A DNA stretch of 64,000 nucleotides from Candidatus Hinthialibacter antarcticus. GTDB lineage: Bacteria; Hinthialibacterota; Hinthialibacteria; Hinthialibacterales; Hinthialibacteraceae. A program made the position numbers and the translations under genes. A model generated the notes under the pieces. The model did not search any database. It worked only from the letters and a program-made list of their open reading frames with translations, and was not told the origin of the DNA. The stretch is from the NCBI GenBank assembly GCA_030765645.1, contig JAVCCE010000011.1, positions 124,001-188,000 of the forward strand. Reading direction: 5' to 3'. Of this stretch, positions 26,920 through 35,642 are shown piece after piece. Numbering within the stretch: the first letter of the stretch is position 1; every line of letters starts with the position of its first letter.

Positions 26920-29286
26920 ATGCGTAAATTCAACCACTACATTCATATCCTCTTTTTAATCACGACTGTGGTTCTTTCGGTTCATGGCGCGAGCGAAACC
27001 GCAGAACCGCCGTTGTTTCGCTTTTCAGCAAGAACCGAAGCGGTCAACGAAAAGTCCGCCTATCTCGAATTGAGTTGTATTCTCGCCTTCAACGATCCGG
27101 GCGCATCAATTGAAATGGGATTACAAAACCCGCAAGGCAAGCTGATTGCGGAGAATGCAACCCGTGATTTCATTAGCGACAACTGGTTCCAACAAGCAAA
27201 TATTTCGATCTCTATTGAGAACCCTCAATACTGGAACGCCGAACAACCCAATCTCTATCAACTGAATTTTGTCATCAAACGCAGCGATGGAGAACTGATT
27301 ATTGAACAGCACCGAATTGGATTGGCGGAATACGCCGTCAATGAAAACAAACTCACATGCAACCAAACGCCGATTGTCTTCCAGGGCGTTCAATACTCGC
27401 TCGCGCATCCAACCCGGAGCACGCCCTTCTCAATCGACAATTACCGTGAAGACATCTCACTCATGCAGCAAATGAACTTCAACGCCGTACGCGTCATCGG
27501 CGCGGCGCCGCCTCCTGAATTCACTCAACTCTGCGATGAAATAGGCATGTACGTCCTGATCGACGTCGGAGAAACCGACGCCGCGCCAACCATTCAAACC
27601 TATCAAAACCACCCGAGCGTCTTTGCCTGGAACCTCGATTCCCGAAAGATCGAAACAGACAACCTCGCGGCTGCAATCAAACGAATCAAAAACTTAGATC
27701 GCTCTCATCCGCTCTTGGTTCAATCGGGTTCCATTCGAACGGCGCCTCCACTCGGCGATGGGTTTCTCATCACAAACCCGCCCCGCAATGAATGGCGCTT
27801 TCTTGGGACTTCAACCCGACCGTCACTCGCTTGCGACCTGTTACCCGCGATGGGGCATTCCATTGAAGGCGCGGCTTACTTCTTCGCGATGGCAAGGGCC
27901 AATGCGAGTTTGCGCGGCGGATTCATTCAACAATTCGCCGACATCGCATCAAATGCCGATCCAGCGCCGCTGACGGCGGCGCTGATTGACGACCGCGCCG
28001 CACAACAGCAATGGGCGTTTGGACATGACGGCTTGCTCAACGCCGACCGCACCCCGCAGCCCGATTTTTGGCAAACCCGCCAGGTGTTAAACTGGATCGA
28101 ACTCGAAGAGCGAGAAGTCGAATTTCGCCCCGGCCGCAGCATTGAACTGTCGATCAAAAATTGGCATTCATTCACCAATTTGAATGCGTATGACGCCATT
28201 TGGTTTTTACAAGAAAACGGCGCCGTCATCGAGCAAGGCGAGATGAAAATCAACTTGCCGCCGCAGCGCTCAATGAAAATCGCCGTGCGTCCGCAACACG
28301 CCCAACCCAATCCCGACGCAAACACCTACTTGGTCATGCAGTTACTAAAAGACGGTGAAATTACGTCCGAACATTCGGTGTGGTTAAAGCCGAAATCTTT
28401 CGAACAAGATTTCACCATGCGGCTGCGCGACTTGTCTTGGGACAAAAACTGGACGGTGACGACTGATATTGAAGAATCGCGCATCGACCATCACGACTTT
28501 ATTTTTCACACCCGCACAGACAATTGCGCTTGGTTTCTGCTGGCCCGCGAAGGCAACAGGCGGCTGATTACCGACGGCCCGTTTCTCGACCTCAACCGGA
28601 GCCTCACCCCGCCCGAACGCCTCCACGCCCTTCAATCGGGCGCCGCGCTTCCATGCGAACAAAATGCGCCTCCGTTGCGCGTACTCGAACGCCAGGTCGA
28701 CCGCCGCGGGCCGGATATCGAAATCAAAACTCGCGTCGCCTCGTCAATTCCAGAATGCTCGACTGAAGTCGAAGCGCAAATTGATCTGCTCTCATCGCCC
28801 TACGGCTTTTGCGACGTGCGCTTTTCATTTCACGAAATACAAACCTCGCAAATCATCACAGAAGCAGGCCTGTCGTTTCTCGTCCCTTCGACGCTCGACC
28901 AAATCGGCTGGCTGGGCGACGGGCCTCATCCCGCCTACCCTGGCATGGACCAATTATCCTTGCCCGGGTTCTTCAACCTGAGACCCGTCTCTTCAATCAT
29001 TCCCGGCAACCGTAGGCGAGTACAAGCGTTGCTGCTCACGAATAATGAAGGCGCCGGGCTTGGCGTCTTGCTTTGGGGCGGCGATGTTTCTATCCATCCG
29101 ACACCTGACGGAACCATGGTTCGCATCCAGGCCGCCGTCGCAGGGCGCGGCGACGCAAACGATCCGACCCGCTTCCCCATCCGCCCCGATTCACTCGCAC
29201 AATCGAAGCAATCGACCACATTCAGGCTGGTTCCAATCGGGCCGGGCGCCGCATCGCATTTTTTTCAACCTTGGTTAAAGAAATGA
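26920..29286 (+). CDS. Secreted GH2 beta-galactosidase-like protein with lost catalytic residues
   Basis: 788 aa with a signal peptide (MRKFNHYIHILFLITTVVLSVHG). The order matches LacZ-type GH2: sandwich domain with PQYWNAEQPNLYQL, TIM barrel with REDISLMQQMNFNAVRV and LCDEIGMYVL, then a Bgal-small-N-like domain with QIGWLGDGPHPAYPG and LLTNNEGAGLGVL. The catalytic sites are altered. The acid/base region, N-E in LacZ (WSLGNE), is WNLDSR here, and the nucleophile region CEYAHAMGNS is CDLLPAMGHS. The substrate loop CSHYPN is VIGAAPP. It may bind sugar rather than cleave it. ATG 26920 opens the signal peptide; the TTG 30 bp upstream is rejected. Confidence 0.8.
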   Translation: MRKFNHYIHILFLITTVVLSVHGASETAEPPLFRFSARTEAVNEKSAYLELSCILAFNDPGASIEMGLQNPQGKLIAENATRDFISDNWFQQANISISIENPQYWNAEQPNLYQLNFVIKRSDGELIIEQHRIGLAEYAVNENKLTCNQTPIVFQGVQYSLAHPTRSTPFSIDNYREDISLMQQMNFNAVRVIGAAPPPEFTQLCDEIGMYVLIDVGETDAAPTIQTYQNHPSVFAWNLDSRKIETDNLAAAIKRIKNLDRSHPLLVQSGSIRTAPPLGDGFLITNPPRNEWRFLGTSTRPSLACDLLPAMGHSIEGAAYFFAMARANASLRGGFIQQFADIASNADPAPLTAALIDDRAAQQQWAFGHDGLLNADRTPQPDFWQTRQVLNWIELEEREVEFRPGRSIELSIKNWHSFTNLNAYDAIWFLQENGAVIEQGEMKINLPPQRSMKIAVRPQHAQPNPDANTYLVMQLLKDGEITSEHSVWLKPKSFEQDFTMRLRDLSWDKNWTVTTDIEESRIDHHDFIFHTRTDNCAWFLLAREGNRRLITDGPFLDLNRSLTPPERLHALQSGAALPCEQNAPPLRVLERQVDRRGPDIEIKTRVASSIPECSTEVEAQIDLLSSPYGFCDVRFSFHEIQTSQIITEAGLSFLVPSTLDQIGWLGDGPHPAYPGMDQLSLPGFFNLRPVSSIIPGNRRRVQALLLTNNEGAGLGVLLWGGDVSIHPTPDGTMVRIQAAVAGRGDANDPTRFPIRPDSLAQSKQSTTFRLVPIGPGAASHFFQPWLKK

Positions 29287-29358
29287 GTAGAAAAAAACGT
29301 ATAATTTTTATAAAATGAGCTCAGCTCATTCATAAATAACATCTGGAGGTAGGGATTC

Positions 29359-29895
29359 ATGGTTTCAACGAAGTGGTTTCGGTATGGTATTTTAGCGTTG
29401 TTTTTGGCAGCCCCGTTCAGCGCGTTGGCGCAAGATGAGCCTCAATTGCCGCTGACGTGGGAAGGCGAAGGCGTAACCTGGTATATTGAAGATGGAGAAA
29501 TTGGCAAAGATAACTTTGACATCTCCTTCAAAATCGACTCAGACGGCTGGGTGACCGGAAAAGCGACAACCGATGAAGGCACGGCAAAATTGCAGAGGTT
29601 TTATTATACCACCCAGGATAACGGCGTCCGTATGATCGTGATTGCCTTGGTGTCTGACGATGAAGACGCGCCCCTGCTTTTCTTGATGAAAGGCAAAGTG
29701 ATCCAAGGCAAACTCTTCGTCGGCGAAGTCTACGCGAAGGCCTATGAAAAAGACGGAAAGGTCGAAAGCGACCTCTATTTGGGCAGCAACTCCGCAGTGG
29801 AGATCACCGAAGAATACATGCCCAGTAGCCTCAAAAGCGCTTTCTGGAACAGCAAACTGCTTGGCGGTTTCAAAGTAGAAGGCGGCATCAAATAA
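29359..29895 (+). CDS. Small secreted protein of unknown function
   Basis: 178 aa with a clear signal peptide (WFRYGILALFLAAPFSALAQ, cleavage near residue 25). The mature part has about 150 residues with alternating beta-strand-like segments and many acidic residues (ITEEYMP, DSDGWVTGKATTDEGT). I recognise no family. It may be a beta-barrel or lipocalin-like fold, but this is a guess. GGAGGTAGGG lies upstream of the ATG, and a terminator follows, so it is expressed on its own. Confidence 0.75.
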   Translation: MVSTKWFRYGILALFLAAPFSALAQDEPQLPLTWEGEGVTWYIEDGEIGKDNFDISFKIDSDGWVTGKATTDEGTAKLQRFYYTTQDNGVRMIVIALVSDDEDAPLLFLMKGKVIQGKLFVGEVYAKAYEKDGKVESDLYLGSNSAVEITEEYMPSSLKSAFWNSKLLGGFKVEGGIK

Positions 29896-29916
29896 GCAAT
29901 CGCTCCTACGCAATGC

Positions 29917-29953
29917 AACGGCCCGTCCAATTTTTGGCGGGCCGTTTTTTTTT
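29917..29953 (+). terminator. Rho-independent terminator
   Basis: Stem aacggcccg / cgggccgtt (9 bp) with a 12-nt loop, then eight or more T. Confidence 0.9.
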
Positions 29954-30085
29954 CAACGAACGCGCTTGTTTCCGAAAATAGAAAATCCCGTTACAATGAC
30001 GCTGTTCAACATCGCGATTCCATCAGAAGCACAATGCTGCTTGCGCCACTACAAACAACCGCTAACGAAATGATGCGTAGCCGAA

Positions 30086-30346
30086 ATGATTGAACCTAAA
30101 AAATTGTTTGCAAACTATCAATGCGTCAAATGTCGTGGGCGGTCGTTTAATACAGAAGAGATTTCACTGCGCAGCCGAAACAAACGCGGCATTATCCGCC
30201 CGACGGACGACCCCTACCTGGTCGTCACGTGCGGCCTTTGCGGGTTTTCAGAACTCTACTCAATGAAAGTGTTGGCCACCCAAAAAGAAGATGCGCCCGT
30301 CGAGGTCAAGTCGCCGATGGTGAAAGAATCAGAAACGTCTGGATGA
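30086..30346 (+). CDS. Small zinc-ribbon protein
   Basis: 86 aa. A CVKC pair (C13, C16 in NYQCVKCRGRS) and CGLC (about residue 50, VVTCGLCGFSE) form a four-Cys zinc ribbon. The C-terminal 25 residues are polar and likely disordered. Similar ribbons are known in small nucleic-acid-binding or regulatory proteins. The role is unknown. The DNA right after its stop holds a broken phoU-like fragment on the other strand. Confidence 0.75.
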   Translation: MIEPKKLFANYQCVKCRGRSFNTEEISLRSRNKRGIIRPTDDPYLVVTCGLCGFSELYSMKVLATQKEDAPVEVKSPMVKESETSG

Positions 30347-30352
30347 ATTGTA

Positions 30353-30480
30353 TCAGTCGCCGCTCAATTCAGGACTATGCGGCGGCATAATCTCGCCTTC
30401 GACCATGTATACCACTTCACGCGCAACATGTTTCGCCATATCGCCCAGCAGCGCTTGAGTTCATCAATTTCGTGATGAAG
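30353..30480 (-). pseudogene. PhoU-like C-terminal remnant with frameshift
   Basis: Reading the minus strand back from the TGA at 30353-30355 gives LLGDMAKHVAREVVYMVEGE then PPHSPELSGD. This closely resembles the last helix of PhoU phosphate-transport regulators (G-D-x4-IAE-x-VVYMVEGE). Upstream, HHEIDELKR continues in a different frame, with the break at about 30451 consistent with a one-base deletion. No further PhoU homology is found upstream in any frame, and no start or RBS is present. Only about 42 codons survive, so this is a gene relic. Confidence 0.6.
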
Positions 30481-30822
30481 ATTACAGTGGACATTCTGTT
30501 ACACTGTTTCGTCATGTGTAATCTGAAATGCGACTCTGTAATCACATTTCGGGCTACAAATCAGCCGCCAATTAATAGCAAAAGATTTAAAATATCGTAA
30601 ATACCCGCCGGTCTCGCCAATATCCTCCCTAAAAGAGTAGATAATAAACCACCTGATTTTTATGTCTTTATGACTTATTGATTTTTTCACCCTCAACATT
30701 TCAGACATTCATACGCCAAATCTCATAAAAAAAATGAGGGAAAATAAAATAACGGCGCCATTCTTGTATATGAAGTAATAGATAAATTATATAGAACCCT
30801 ATTGGTTGAGGTAGGTTGAATC
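30481..30822. other. Gap with no supported gene
   Basis: AT-rich sequence between the phoU relic and the small ORF at 30823. A 69-aa minus-strand frame is present but has no recognisable family, no good ribosome site and poor codon usage, so I do not call it. Confidence 0.5.
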
Positions 30823-31092
30823 ATGCAGCAACAAAATACGCACATCTCGTTTATCAAAAAAATAGCAAATTGTTTGCATCACTACTCAGAAAAAATTTTT
30901 ATGGCGCCGCCGATACAAGAATATATCTTTGTTTTAGAGCCAATTTCGAATCCATGTAAACTTCGTAAACTATTATTTGGATCATACGAAGGGTTGCCTT
31001 TTTCTCACAGAACGTCTCGTTCTTCTCACGGAAGCCCAATTCCACCACTGAGAATTGTTCGTTTGTACTGTTCTCAACAGGAGAAGAAGTAG
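30823..31092 (+). CDS. Small hypothetical protein (doubtful)
   Basis: 89 aa, no recognised family. The ATG has a GAGGTAGG box, and the stop is 3 bp before the next gene (whose own box lies in this ORF), so it could be a coupled short gene. Composition is atypical (many Ser, Arg, Pro; no predicted fold), and the AT-rich setting makes a chance frame possible. Confidence 0.35.
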   Translation: MQQQNTHISFIKKIANCLHHYSEKIFMAPPIQEYIFVLEPISNPCKLRKLLFGSYEGLPFSHRTSRSSHGSPIPPLRIVRLYCSQQEKK

Positions 31093-31094
31093 CC

Positions 31095-31514
31095 ATGATT
31101 CCTAATAACGACACAGTATTTCTCATATCGAGTGACGCGTTACTATCAGACCAGGTCGAGCGAATATTGTTTGACGAGTTTGGTTTGAATACTCTTATTT
31201 TGCATAAGAACGATTTCGCCAAAGTGTTGTTTATGGACAGCCCCCGTTTCATTATCTGGGACGGGCAAGTCCAAAGCGATAAGGATGAAAATCTGTTACT
31301 TTGGTTGCGCGAACATTTTCACGGTAAGGCCATCGTCGCCATTCTCGAACATCGGGACGACAATAACAATCAAATTAATTGGTATCAGCATGGAATCACG
31401 ATGTTTTGTTTTACCAACGATAACGAGCTAAAAGAAACCTTGTCATTCCACACAAGGGCGATTCTTGAACATCAGGCGAAAAGACAGGCCCTCGAAAGCA
31501 GCCACTTGGCTTAA
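31095..31514 (+). CDS. Receiver-like protein, degenerate
   Basis: 139 aa. The strand-helix order looks like a CheY-type receiver (TVFLISSD, RFIIWDGQVQ with Asp at about 56, AIVAILEHRDDN, GITMFCFTND). The phosphoacceptor-like Asp is in place, but the N-terminal acidic pair is SSD and the Lys after the fourth strand is not obvious. It has no DNA-binding or other output domain. It may be a pseudo-receiver or a single-domain regulator. CAGGAGAAG lies before the ATG. Confidence 0.55.
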   Translation: MIPNNDTVFLISSDALLSDQVERILFDEFGLNTLILHKNDFAKVLFMDSPRFIIWDGQVQSDKDENLLLWLREHFHGKAIVAILEHRDDNNNQINWYQHGITMFCFTNDNELKETLSFHTRAILEHQAKRQALESSHLA

Positions 31515-31600
31515 CCGCCAATTCAGGGCCTGCCGTATATTTTCCTGGATATGGTATCCTCTCTTTGCCGACAAATATTTGGGAGGATACAACACCCCGC

Positions 31601-32233
31601 ATGAATACCACACAGATTTTAGCTTGGGCGAGAGCCTTGCAGGCGATGGCCCAGAACGGCCTTGAATATTGCAAAAATGAATACGACCGCCTGCGCTATC
31701 AGGAACTCCAAAAAATTTCCGCTGAAATGATCGCAGAACATTCTAACTTAACGTCCGATGAACTTCTGACACTCTATGCCGACCAGATCGGATACGCGAC
31801 GCCCAAGGTAGATGTTCGAGGCGCGATATTTCGCGACAACAAGGTGCTGCTTGCCAGCGAACTGATGGATGAAGGCCGCTGGACGCTGCCCGGCGGCTGG
31901 GCGGACGTAAATGACACGCCCAGCGAAGCAGTGTTGCGCGAAGTGGTCGAAGAAACCGGCTACGAAGTCAAACTCATCAAGCTCATCGCCGTGCTCGACC
32001 GCGAAAAGCAGGGCAACCGGCCGCCGCTTCCCTTTCATGTATACAAACACTTTTTCTTGTGTGAAATCATCGGCGGCAGCCCCAACCCTGACCATGAACA
32101 CGAAATCGGCGAAGTGAGATTTTTTGATTTAGACGCATTGCCCGAACTTTCAATCTCACGCACGACGGAAGCGCAACTGCGGCTTTGTTACGAGCACTTT
32201 TTGAATCCAGATTCTCCGACTGCGTTTGATTGA
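31601..32233 (+). CDS. NUDIX hydrolase with Nudix_N domain (ADP-ribose-pyrophosphatase-like)
   Basis: 210 aa. The N-terminal about 60 residues (ILAWARALQAMAQNGLEYCKN..YDRLRYQELQ) are the Nudix_N helical domain found in ADP-sugar pyrophosphatases. Then comes the NUDIX box GGWADVNDTPSEAVLREVVEETGYE, in which the first Glu of G-x5-E is Asp, usual for this subfamily. It is predicted to hydrolyse a nucleoside diphosphate linked to a sugar or similar. ATG 31601 is chosen because it begins at the Nudix_N domain, although GGGAGGA lies 13 nt upstream, somewhat far. It ends at a bidirectional terminator. Confidence 0.88.
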   Translation: MNTTQILAWARALQAMAQNGLEYCKNEYDRLRYQELQKISAEMIAEHSNLTSDELLTLYADQIGYATPKVDVRGAIFRDNKVLLASELMDEGRWTLPGGWADVNDTPSEAVLREVVEETGYEVKLIKLIAVLDREKQGNRPPLPFHVYKHFFLCEIIGGSPNPDHEHEIGEVRFFDLDALPELSISRTTEAQLRLCYEHFLNPDSPTAFD

Positions 32234-32271
32234 TCCGTCAGCCCGATATTTCCACCCAACGAATTTCAAAA

Positions 32272-32302
32272 AATCCCGCATCAGTTTAACGGATGCGGGA
32301 TT
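32272..32302. terminator. Bidirectional terminator between NUDIX and aldo-keto reductase genes
   Basis: Stem aatcccgcatc / gatgcgggatt (11 bp), 9-nt loop. On the minus strand it runs into tttttt; on the plus strand the T-rich tail is weaker. It serves both convergent genes. Confidence 0.8.
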
Positions 32303-32325
32303 CATATTTTGTGTCAAGAAACTTG

Positions 32326-33237
32326 CTAGGCGTTTAAGGCGCGGGTGAGGCGGTCTGATGTGTCGTCAACATGCGCAACTTCGGTCATACCGACCGTCAT
32401 CGCGTCAACCAGATCGTTGCCTGCAACGTATTTCATCGAGGCGTCTTTTTCTTCGGATTTAATCAATGTACCTTCTCCGAAAATTTTCATTCCAACCACC
32501 GCCTTGCCGTTGGCGCGCGCGGTTTTAATTACTTCGGTCACTTCTTCGACAGTCCCGTCCATTTTATATTTTCTGCCGCCCATGTGGTTAATGCGGGCAA
32601 AGATGACGTCTGTCCAGGGGTCGCTGGCAGCGACTTTCAGGCCGCCGAGATCATGGCACGAAACGCCGACGGCGCGGACCACGCCCTTCTCTTTCATTTT
32701 GGCGAGACCTTCGCGAACGCCCTCTAATTCTTTTGTCCACTGGTCGTTGGTAATGCAATGGATCAAGCACACATCCAAATAGTCTGTGCCGAGTTCTTTG
32801 CAATAGCGCTCCACTTCTTCGGCCCCGCTGCTTGACGGTTTGTTCCAATCGGCTTCGCGGAACCACAACTTGGAGAGCATGACATACTCATCGCGGGGCA
32901 GTTCTTTCAGGGCGTTTCTGACAAACGGGTGCGTCCCATAGAGGTCGGCCATGTCGTAGAAGTTTAAGCCTTTTTCAAAACCATGGCGAAAAATCTGGTT
33001 GCATTTTTCTTGTCCCATGCGGGTGTGTTCTGACTCACGGGCGCCGCCTCTCATGCCGGTGCCTTGCGCAAGACGCGAGACCTTGATGCCTGTCTTGCCC
33101 AGTTCAACGCGATCAAACGCATCCCGCTTGGCTTTGGGTTTCGCTTCCGCCGCCTGGCCTAGTGATGGAGAAGCCAAGATCGCTCCGGCCCCGGCAAGCG
33201 ACCGGTTTAAAAAACTCCGTCTGGAAATATCACTCAT
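32326..33237 (-). CDS. Tat-exported aldo/keto reductase
   Basis: 303 aa. The N-terminus is a twin-arginine signal (SDISRRSFLNRSLAGAGAIL..ASPSLGQAA), so it is predicted to be exported folded to the periplasm. The body is an aldo/keto reductase TIM barrel: VELGKTGIKVSRL, GLNFYDMADLYGTH (with the catalytic Asp and Tyr), VMLSKLWF (Lys), LDVCLIHCI and GVVRAVGVSCHD. NADPH-dependent reduction of an aldehyde or ketone of sugar is the likely reaction, but how NADPH is supplied outside is unclear. ATG 33237 has GAGGAGG; the upstream ATG is not used. Confidence 0.88.
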   Translation of the reverse strand: MSDISRRSFLNRSLAGAGAILASPSLGQAAEAKPKAKRDAFDRVELGKTGIKVSRLAQGTGMRGGARESEHTRMGQEKCNQIFRHGFEKGLNFYDMADLYGTHPFVRNALKELPRDEYVMLSKLWFREADWNKPSSSGAEEVERYCKELGTDYLDVCLIHCITNDQWTKELEGVREGLAKMKEKGVVRAVGVSCHDLGGLKVAASDPWTDVIFARINHMGGRKYKMDGTVEEVTEVIKTARANGKAVVGMKIFGEGTLIKSEEKDASMKYVAGNDLVDAMTVGMTEVAHVDDTSDRLTRALNA

Positions 33238-33405
33238 GCCAACCTCCTCAGGGTTCAATTAAAAATTGTTTCGCATAAATTCACACAAACGATGACGGCA
33301 AGCCATATTGGGGTTGGTCGTTTCGCTATGCGTGGATGTTCCGGCTTTTCGTTTCGATTGTAATGCGATATCTTACCATATCTCTATTGTAACGAGGAAA
33401 CCACA

Positions 33406-34560
33406 ATGAAACAAATCACATTTGCCCTCACCCTTCTATTTCTTTTTGGAGCATTCGCGAACAACGGCGTCTCCCAAACCACAACCCACTCACTCTTCAA
33501 TGGCAACGACCTAACAGGTTGGTCGGGCGTCAATAAAACCGAGTTTGGCGTTGAAGACGGCGTCATGCAATTAAAAAGCGGGATGGGTTGGCTTCGCACC
33601 GACCAAGTCTTTGACGATTTCATTTTAGAATTTGAATGTAAACCGTTGGTCGAAAATTATGACAGCGGCCTGTTCTTCCGCTCCAGCCTCGACGGCGAGC
33701 CTTGGCCGAACAAAGGGTTTCAGGTCAATTTAAAGTTCAATGGCTTCGGAACCTTGGTGCGCGGCTATCAAGCCATGATCCCCAGCGAACATCCTCCCGT
33801 CAAAGTCGGCGAATGGGCAAAGTTCCGTTTGGTCTCACAAGGCGAAGACGCATCGCTGCAAATTGACGGCAAAGACGTTTGGGAAGCCGACTTCATTGAA
33901 CCGGAAATCGGCCTCATCGGCATCCAGGCCGAAGACCGCGCGTTTGAATTTCGCAATTTCAATATCAAAGAAACCGGTTACGTCAATCTGCTTGAAGGCG
34001 AAGGCCGTGACTTCAAACATCTGCAAGTCCACCAGGGGTCGCAAGAGGCCTGGCATATTGACGAAGACGGCGTCTTAGTCTGCGACGGCGGAGGCGGTGG
34101 TTGGATCGGCACCAAAACAGACGATTATGGCGACTTCGTTTTTAAATTTGATTTCTGGGTTCCGAAAGAAGGAAACAGCGGCATCTATATTCGCCGCCCC
34201 AAAGAGGGCGACGGCGCCTATACCGCGATGGAAATTCAGATCATCGACGATGACGCCAAACACTGGGGCGAACTGCAAGAATGGCAAAAATGCGGTTCTA
34301 TCTATCACGAAGTGACCCCGTCCGTCCGCGCAACCCGGGAAGCGGGCCAATGGCAAACCATGGCCATCATCTGCAACGACAACGAGATCGACATCTATAT
34401 CAACGGCGTCCAAATCACCGACGCTGACTTGGACGAATACACAACCTCAACCACCAGCGCTAAGCCATTGAAAGAGCGCCCACGAGTTGGGTATTTAGGG
34501 TTCCAGAATTACGACGGGATGATTAAGTACCGCAATGCGTTCGTTAAACGGTTGAATTAG
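33406..34560 (+). CDS. Secreted protein with two tandem DUF1080 (3-keto-disaccharide hydrolase) domains
   Basis: 384 aa with a signal peptide (MKQITFALTLLFLFGAFANNGVS). Two DUF1080 jelly-roll domains are seen. Domain 1 is about 28-192 (SLFNGNDLTGWSGV, WLRTDQVFDDFIL, DSGLFFRSS, GEWAKFRLVSQG, FEFRNFNIK). Domain 2 is about 195-384 (GSQEAWHIDEDGVLVCDG, FKFDFWVPKEGNSGIYIRRP, EAGQWQTMAIICND, LGFQNYDG). These domains are common in Planctomycetes-like genomes and act on oxidised disaccharides. Start: GAGGA box ahead of ATG 33406. It is preceded by a divergent aldo/keto reductase, both sugar-related. Confidence 0.92.
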   Translation: MKQITFALTLLFLFGAFANNGVSQTTTHSLFNGNDLTGWSGVNKTEFGVEDGVMQLKSGMGWLRTDQVFDDFILEFECKPLVENYDSGLFFRSSLDGEPWPNKGFQVNLKFNGFGTLVRGYQAMIPSEHPPVKVGEWAKFRLVSQGEDASLQIDGKDVWEADFIEPEIGLIGIQAEDRAFEFRNFNIKETGYVNLLEGEGRDFKHLQVHQGSQEAWHIDEDGVLVCDGGGGGWIGTKTDDYGDFVFKFDFWVPKEGNSGIYIRRPKEGDGAYTAMEIQIIDDDAKHWGELQEWQKCGSIYHEVTPSVRATREAGQWQTMAIICNDNEIDIYINGVQITDADLDEYTTSTTSAKPLKERPRVGYLGFQNYDGMIKYRNAFVKRLN

Positions 34561-34612
34561 TCTCTTAATGAAACCCAAGTAAAATATTGGCATTATGTAT
34601 CGACTTTTATTA

Positions 34613-34697
34613 CGCCGCAGGGGATTGGGTGAAGCGGCTTTCGTAGTAACGGCCCTTAAAGGCCGTACGGAGACAAGCGCAGCCCAACCCCGAGGCG
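34613..34697 (+). repeat. Family-1 hairpin element, copy A
   Basis: Outer arms cgcc + ggggattgggt and gcccaacccc + ggcg pair across the element (one bulged A, one G-U). An inner perfect hairpin acggcc-cttaaa-ggccgt lies at 34649-34666. The core (ggcc..aaaggccg.ac.ga..caagcg) is a diverged form of the core shared by copies B to E. It overlaps the region just before the EEP phosphatase gene. Confidence 0.7.
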
Positions 34698-34732
34698 TAT
34701 TTAGGATATTGAATTTGATCCATAGGTTAATA

Positions 34733-35551
34733 ATGCCGCGTTTCACACTCTCATTGGTTTTGTGCTTATGCCTCAGCGTCGCAGCGCATGCCGATGCAAT
34801 CAGCGTCATCTGTTGGAACATCGAACGCGGGTTCTCGCCGGACGCGAACCCCTACTATGTTGCGATGCGCGTCTCACAAATGCCGCAGTATGATTTATGG
34901 GGGTTCTCAGAAGTCAGCCGTTCGGATTTCAGCCTCCTCGAAGAATCCTGCGAGTTTAATAACGACGATGACTATCAACGTATTGAAGGTGGAAAATCCA
35001 GCGACCATCTGTTGGTGGTATACAACTCAGTGCGCCTGGAGAAGCTGCAATCACTCGAATTGATTACCATTGAAGACGGCGTCGGCAACCAACCCTTCAA
35101 CCGCCAAAACATCCGTCCTCCACTAGGCGGCAAATTCAAAGACAAGAGCAGTGGTCAGGAATTCTATTTCTTCGTCAATCACTTCCATCGCGGCAATGCA
35201 GAAAACCGCCAGCGTCAATCCCGCGCGCTAATGCGCTGGGCGCAACGCGCCGACGCGCCCGTCATTGTTACCGGCGACTTCAATTTCGATTGGGACATTG
35301 ACCTTCGTGCGGGAAACCGCGCCTTTGATATTTTCACCCAAGGCAACCAATTCGATTGGATCGAACCACAGCGCCTCATCAAGACGCAATCCAGCCCGCG
35401 TTATAATTCGATCCTCGATTTTATCTTCATCGCTAAAGCCCCCACTGTTTGGAGCGCAACGTCGAGTATCCTCGTCACCCCCGGCGATGACCGCGACAAT
35501 GAAACCATCCCCGATCACCGCCCGGTCGAAGGTTTGATTCATTTGAATTAA
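34733..35551 (+). CDS. Secreted endonuclease/exonuclease/phosphatase (EEP) family protein
   Basis: 272 aa with a signal peptide (MPRFTLSLVLCLCLSVAAHA). The EEP fold: SVICWNIERGF (N-terminal Asn and Glu), LWGFSEV (metal-binding Glu), FYFFVNHFHRG with the catalytic His, VTGDFNFDWD (D, N) and C-terminal IPDHRPVEGLIHL (D-H pair). All active-site residues are present, so it is probably an active phosphodiesterase or phosphatase outside the cytoplasm; the substrate is unknown. ATG 34733 is chosen because it starts the signal peptide; the longer frame reaches into a repeat element. Confidence 0.88.
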   Translation: MPRFTLSLVLCLCLSVAAHADAISVICWNIERGFSPDANPYYVAMRVSQMPQYDLWGFSEVSRSDFSLLEESCEFNNDDDYQRIEGGKSSDHLLVVYNSVRLEKLQSLELITIEDGVGNQPFNRQNIRPPLGGKFKDKSSGQEFYFFVNHFHRGNAENRQRQSRALMRWAQRADAPVIVTGDFNFDWDIDLRAGNRAFDIFTQGNQFDWIEPQRLIKTQSSPRYNSILDFIFIAKAPTVWSATSSILVTPGDDRDNETIPDHRPVEGLIHLN

Positions 35552-35642
35552 GACGCCATTCATCATCCTCAGCAAAACTCATTTCGTCGGTATAATGCTA
35601 GAAGCCATCTCAAAAATATTGATTACAAATAAAGAAATTCTG

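Noticed and set aside
30499-30708. 69-aa minus-strand ORF near the phoU relic
   Set aside because: No family, no ribosome site, AT-rich composition; probably chance.
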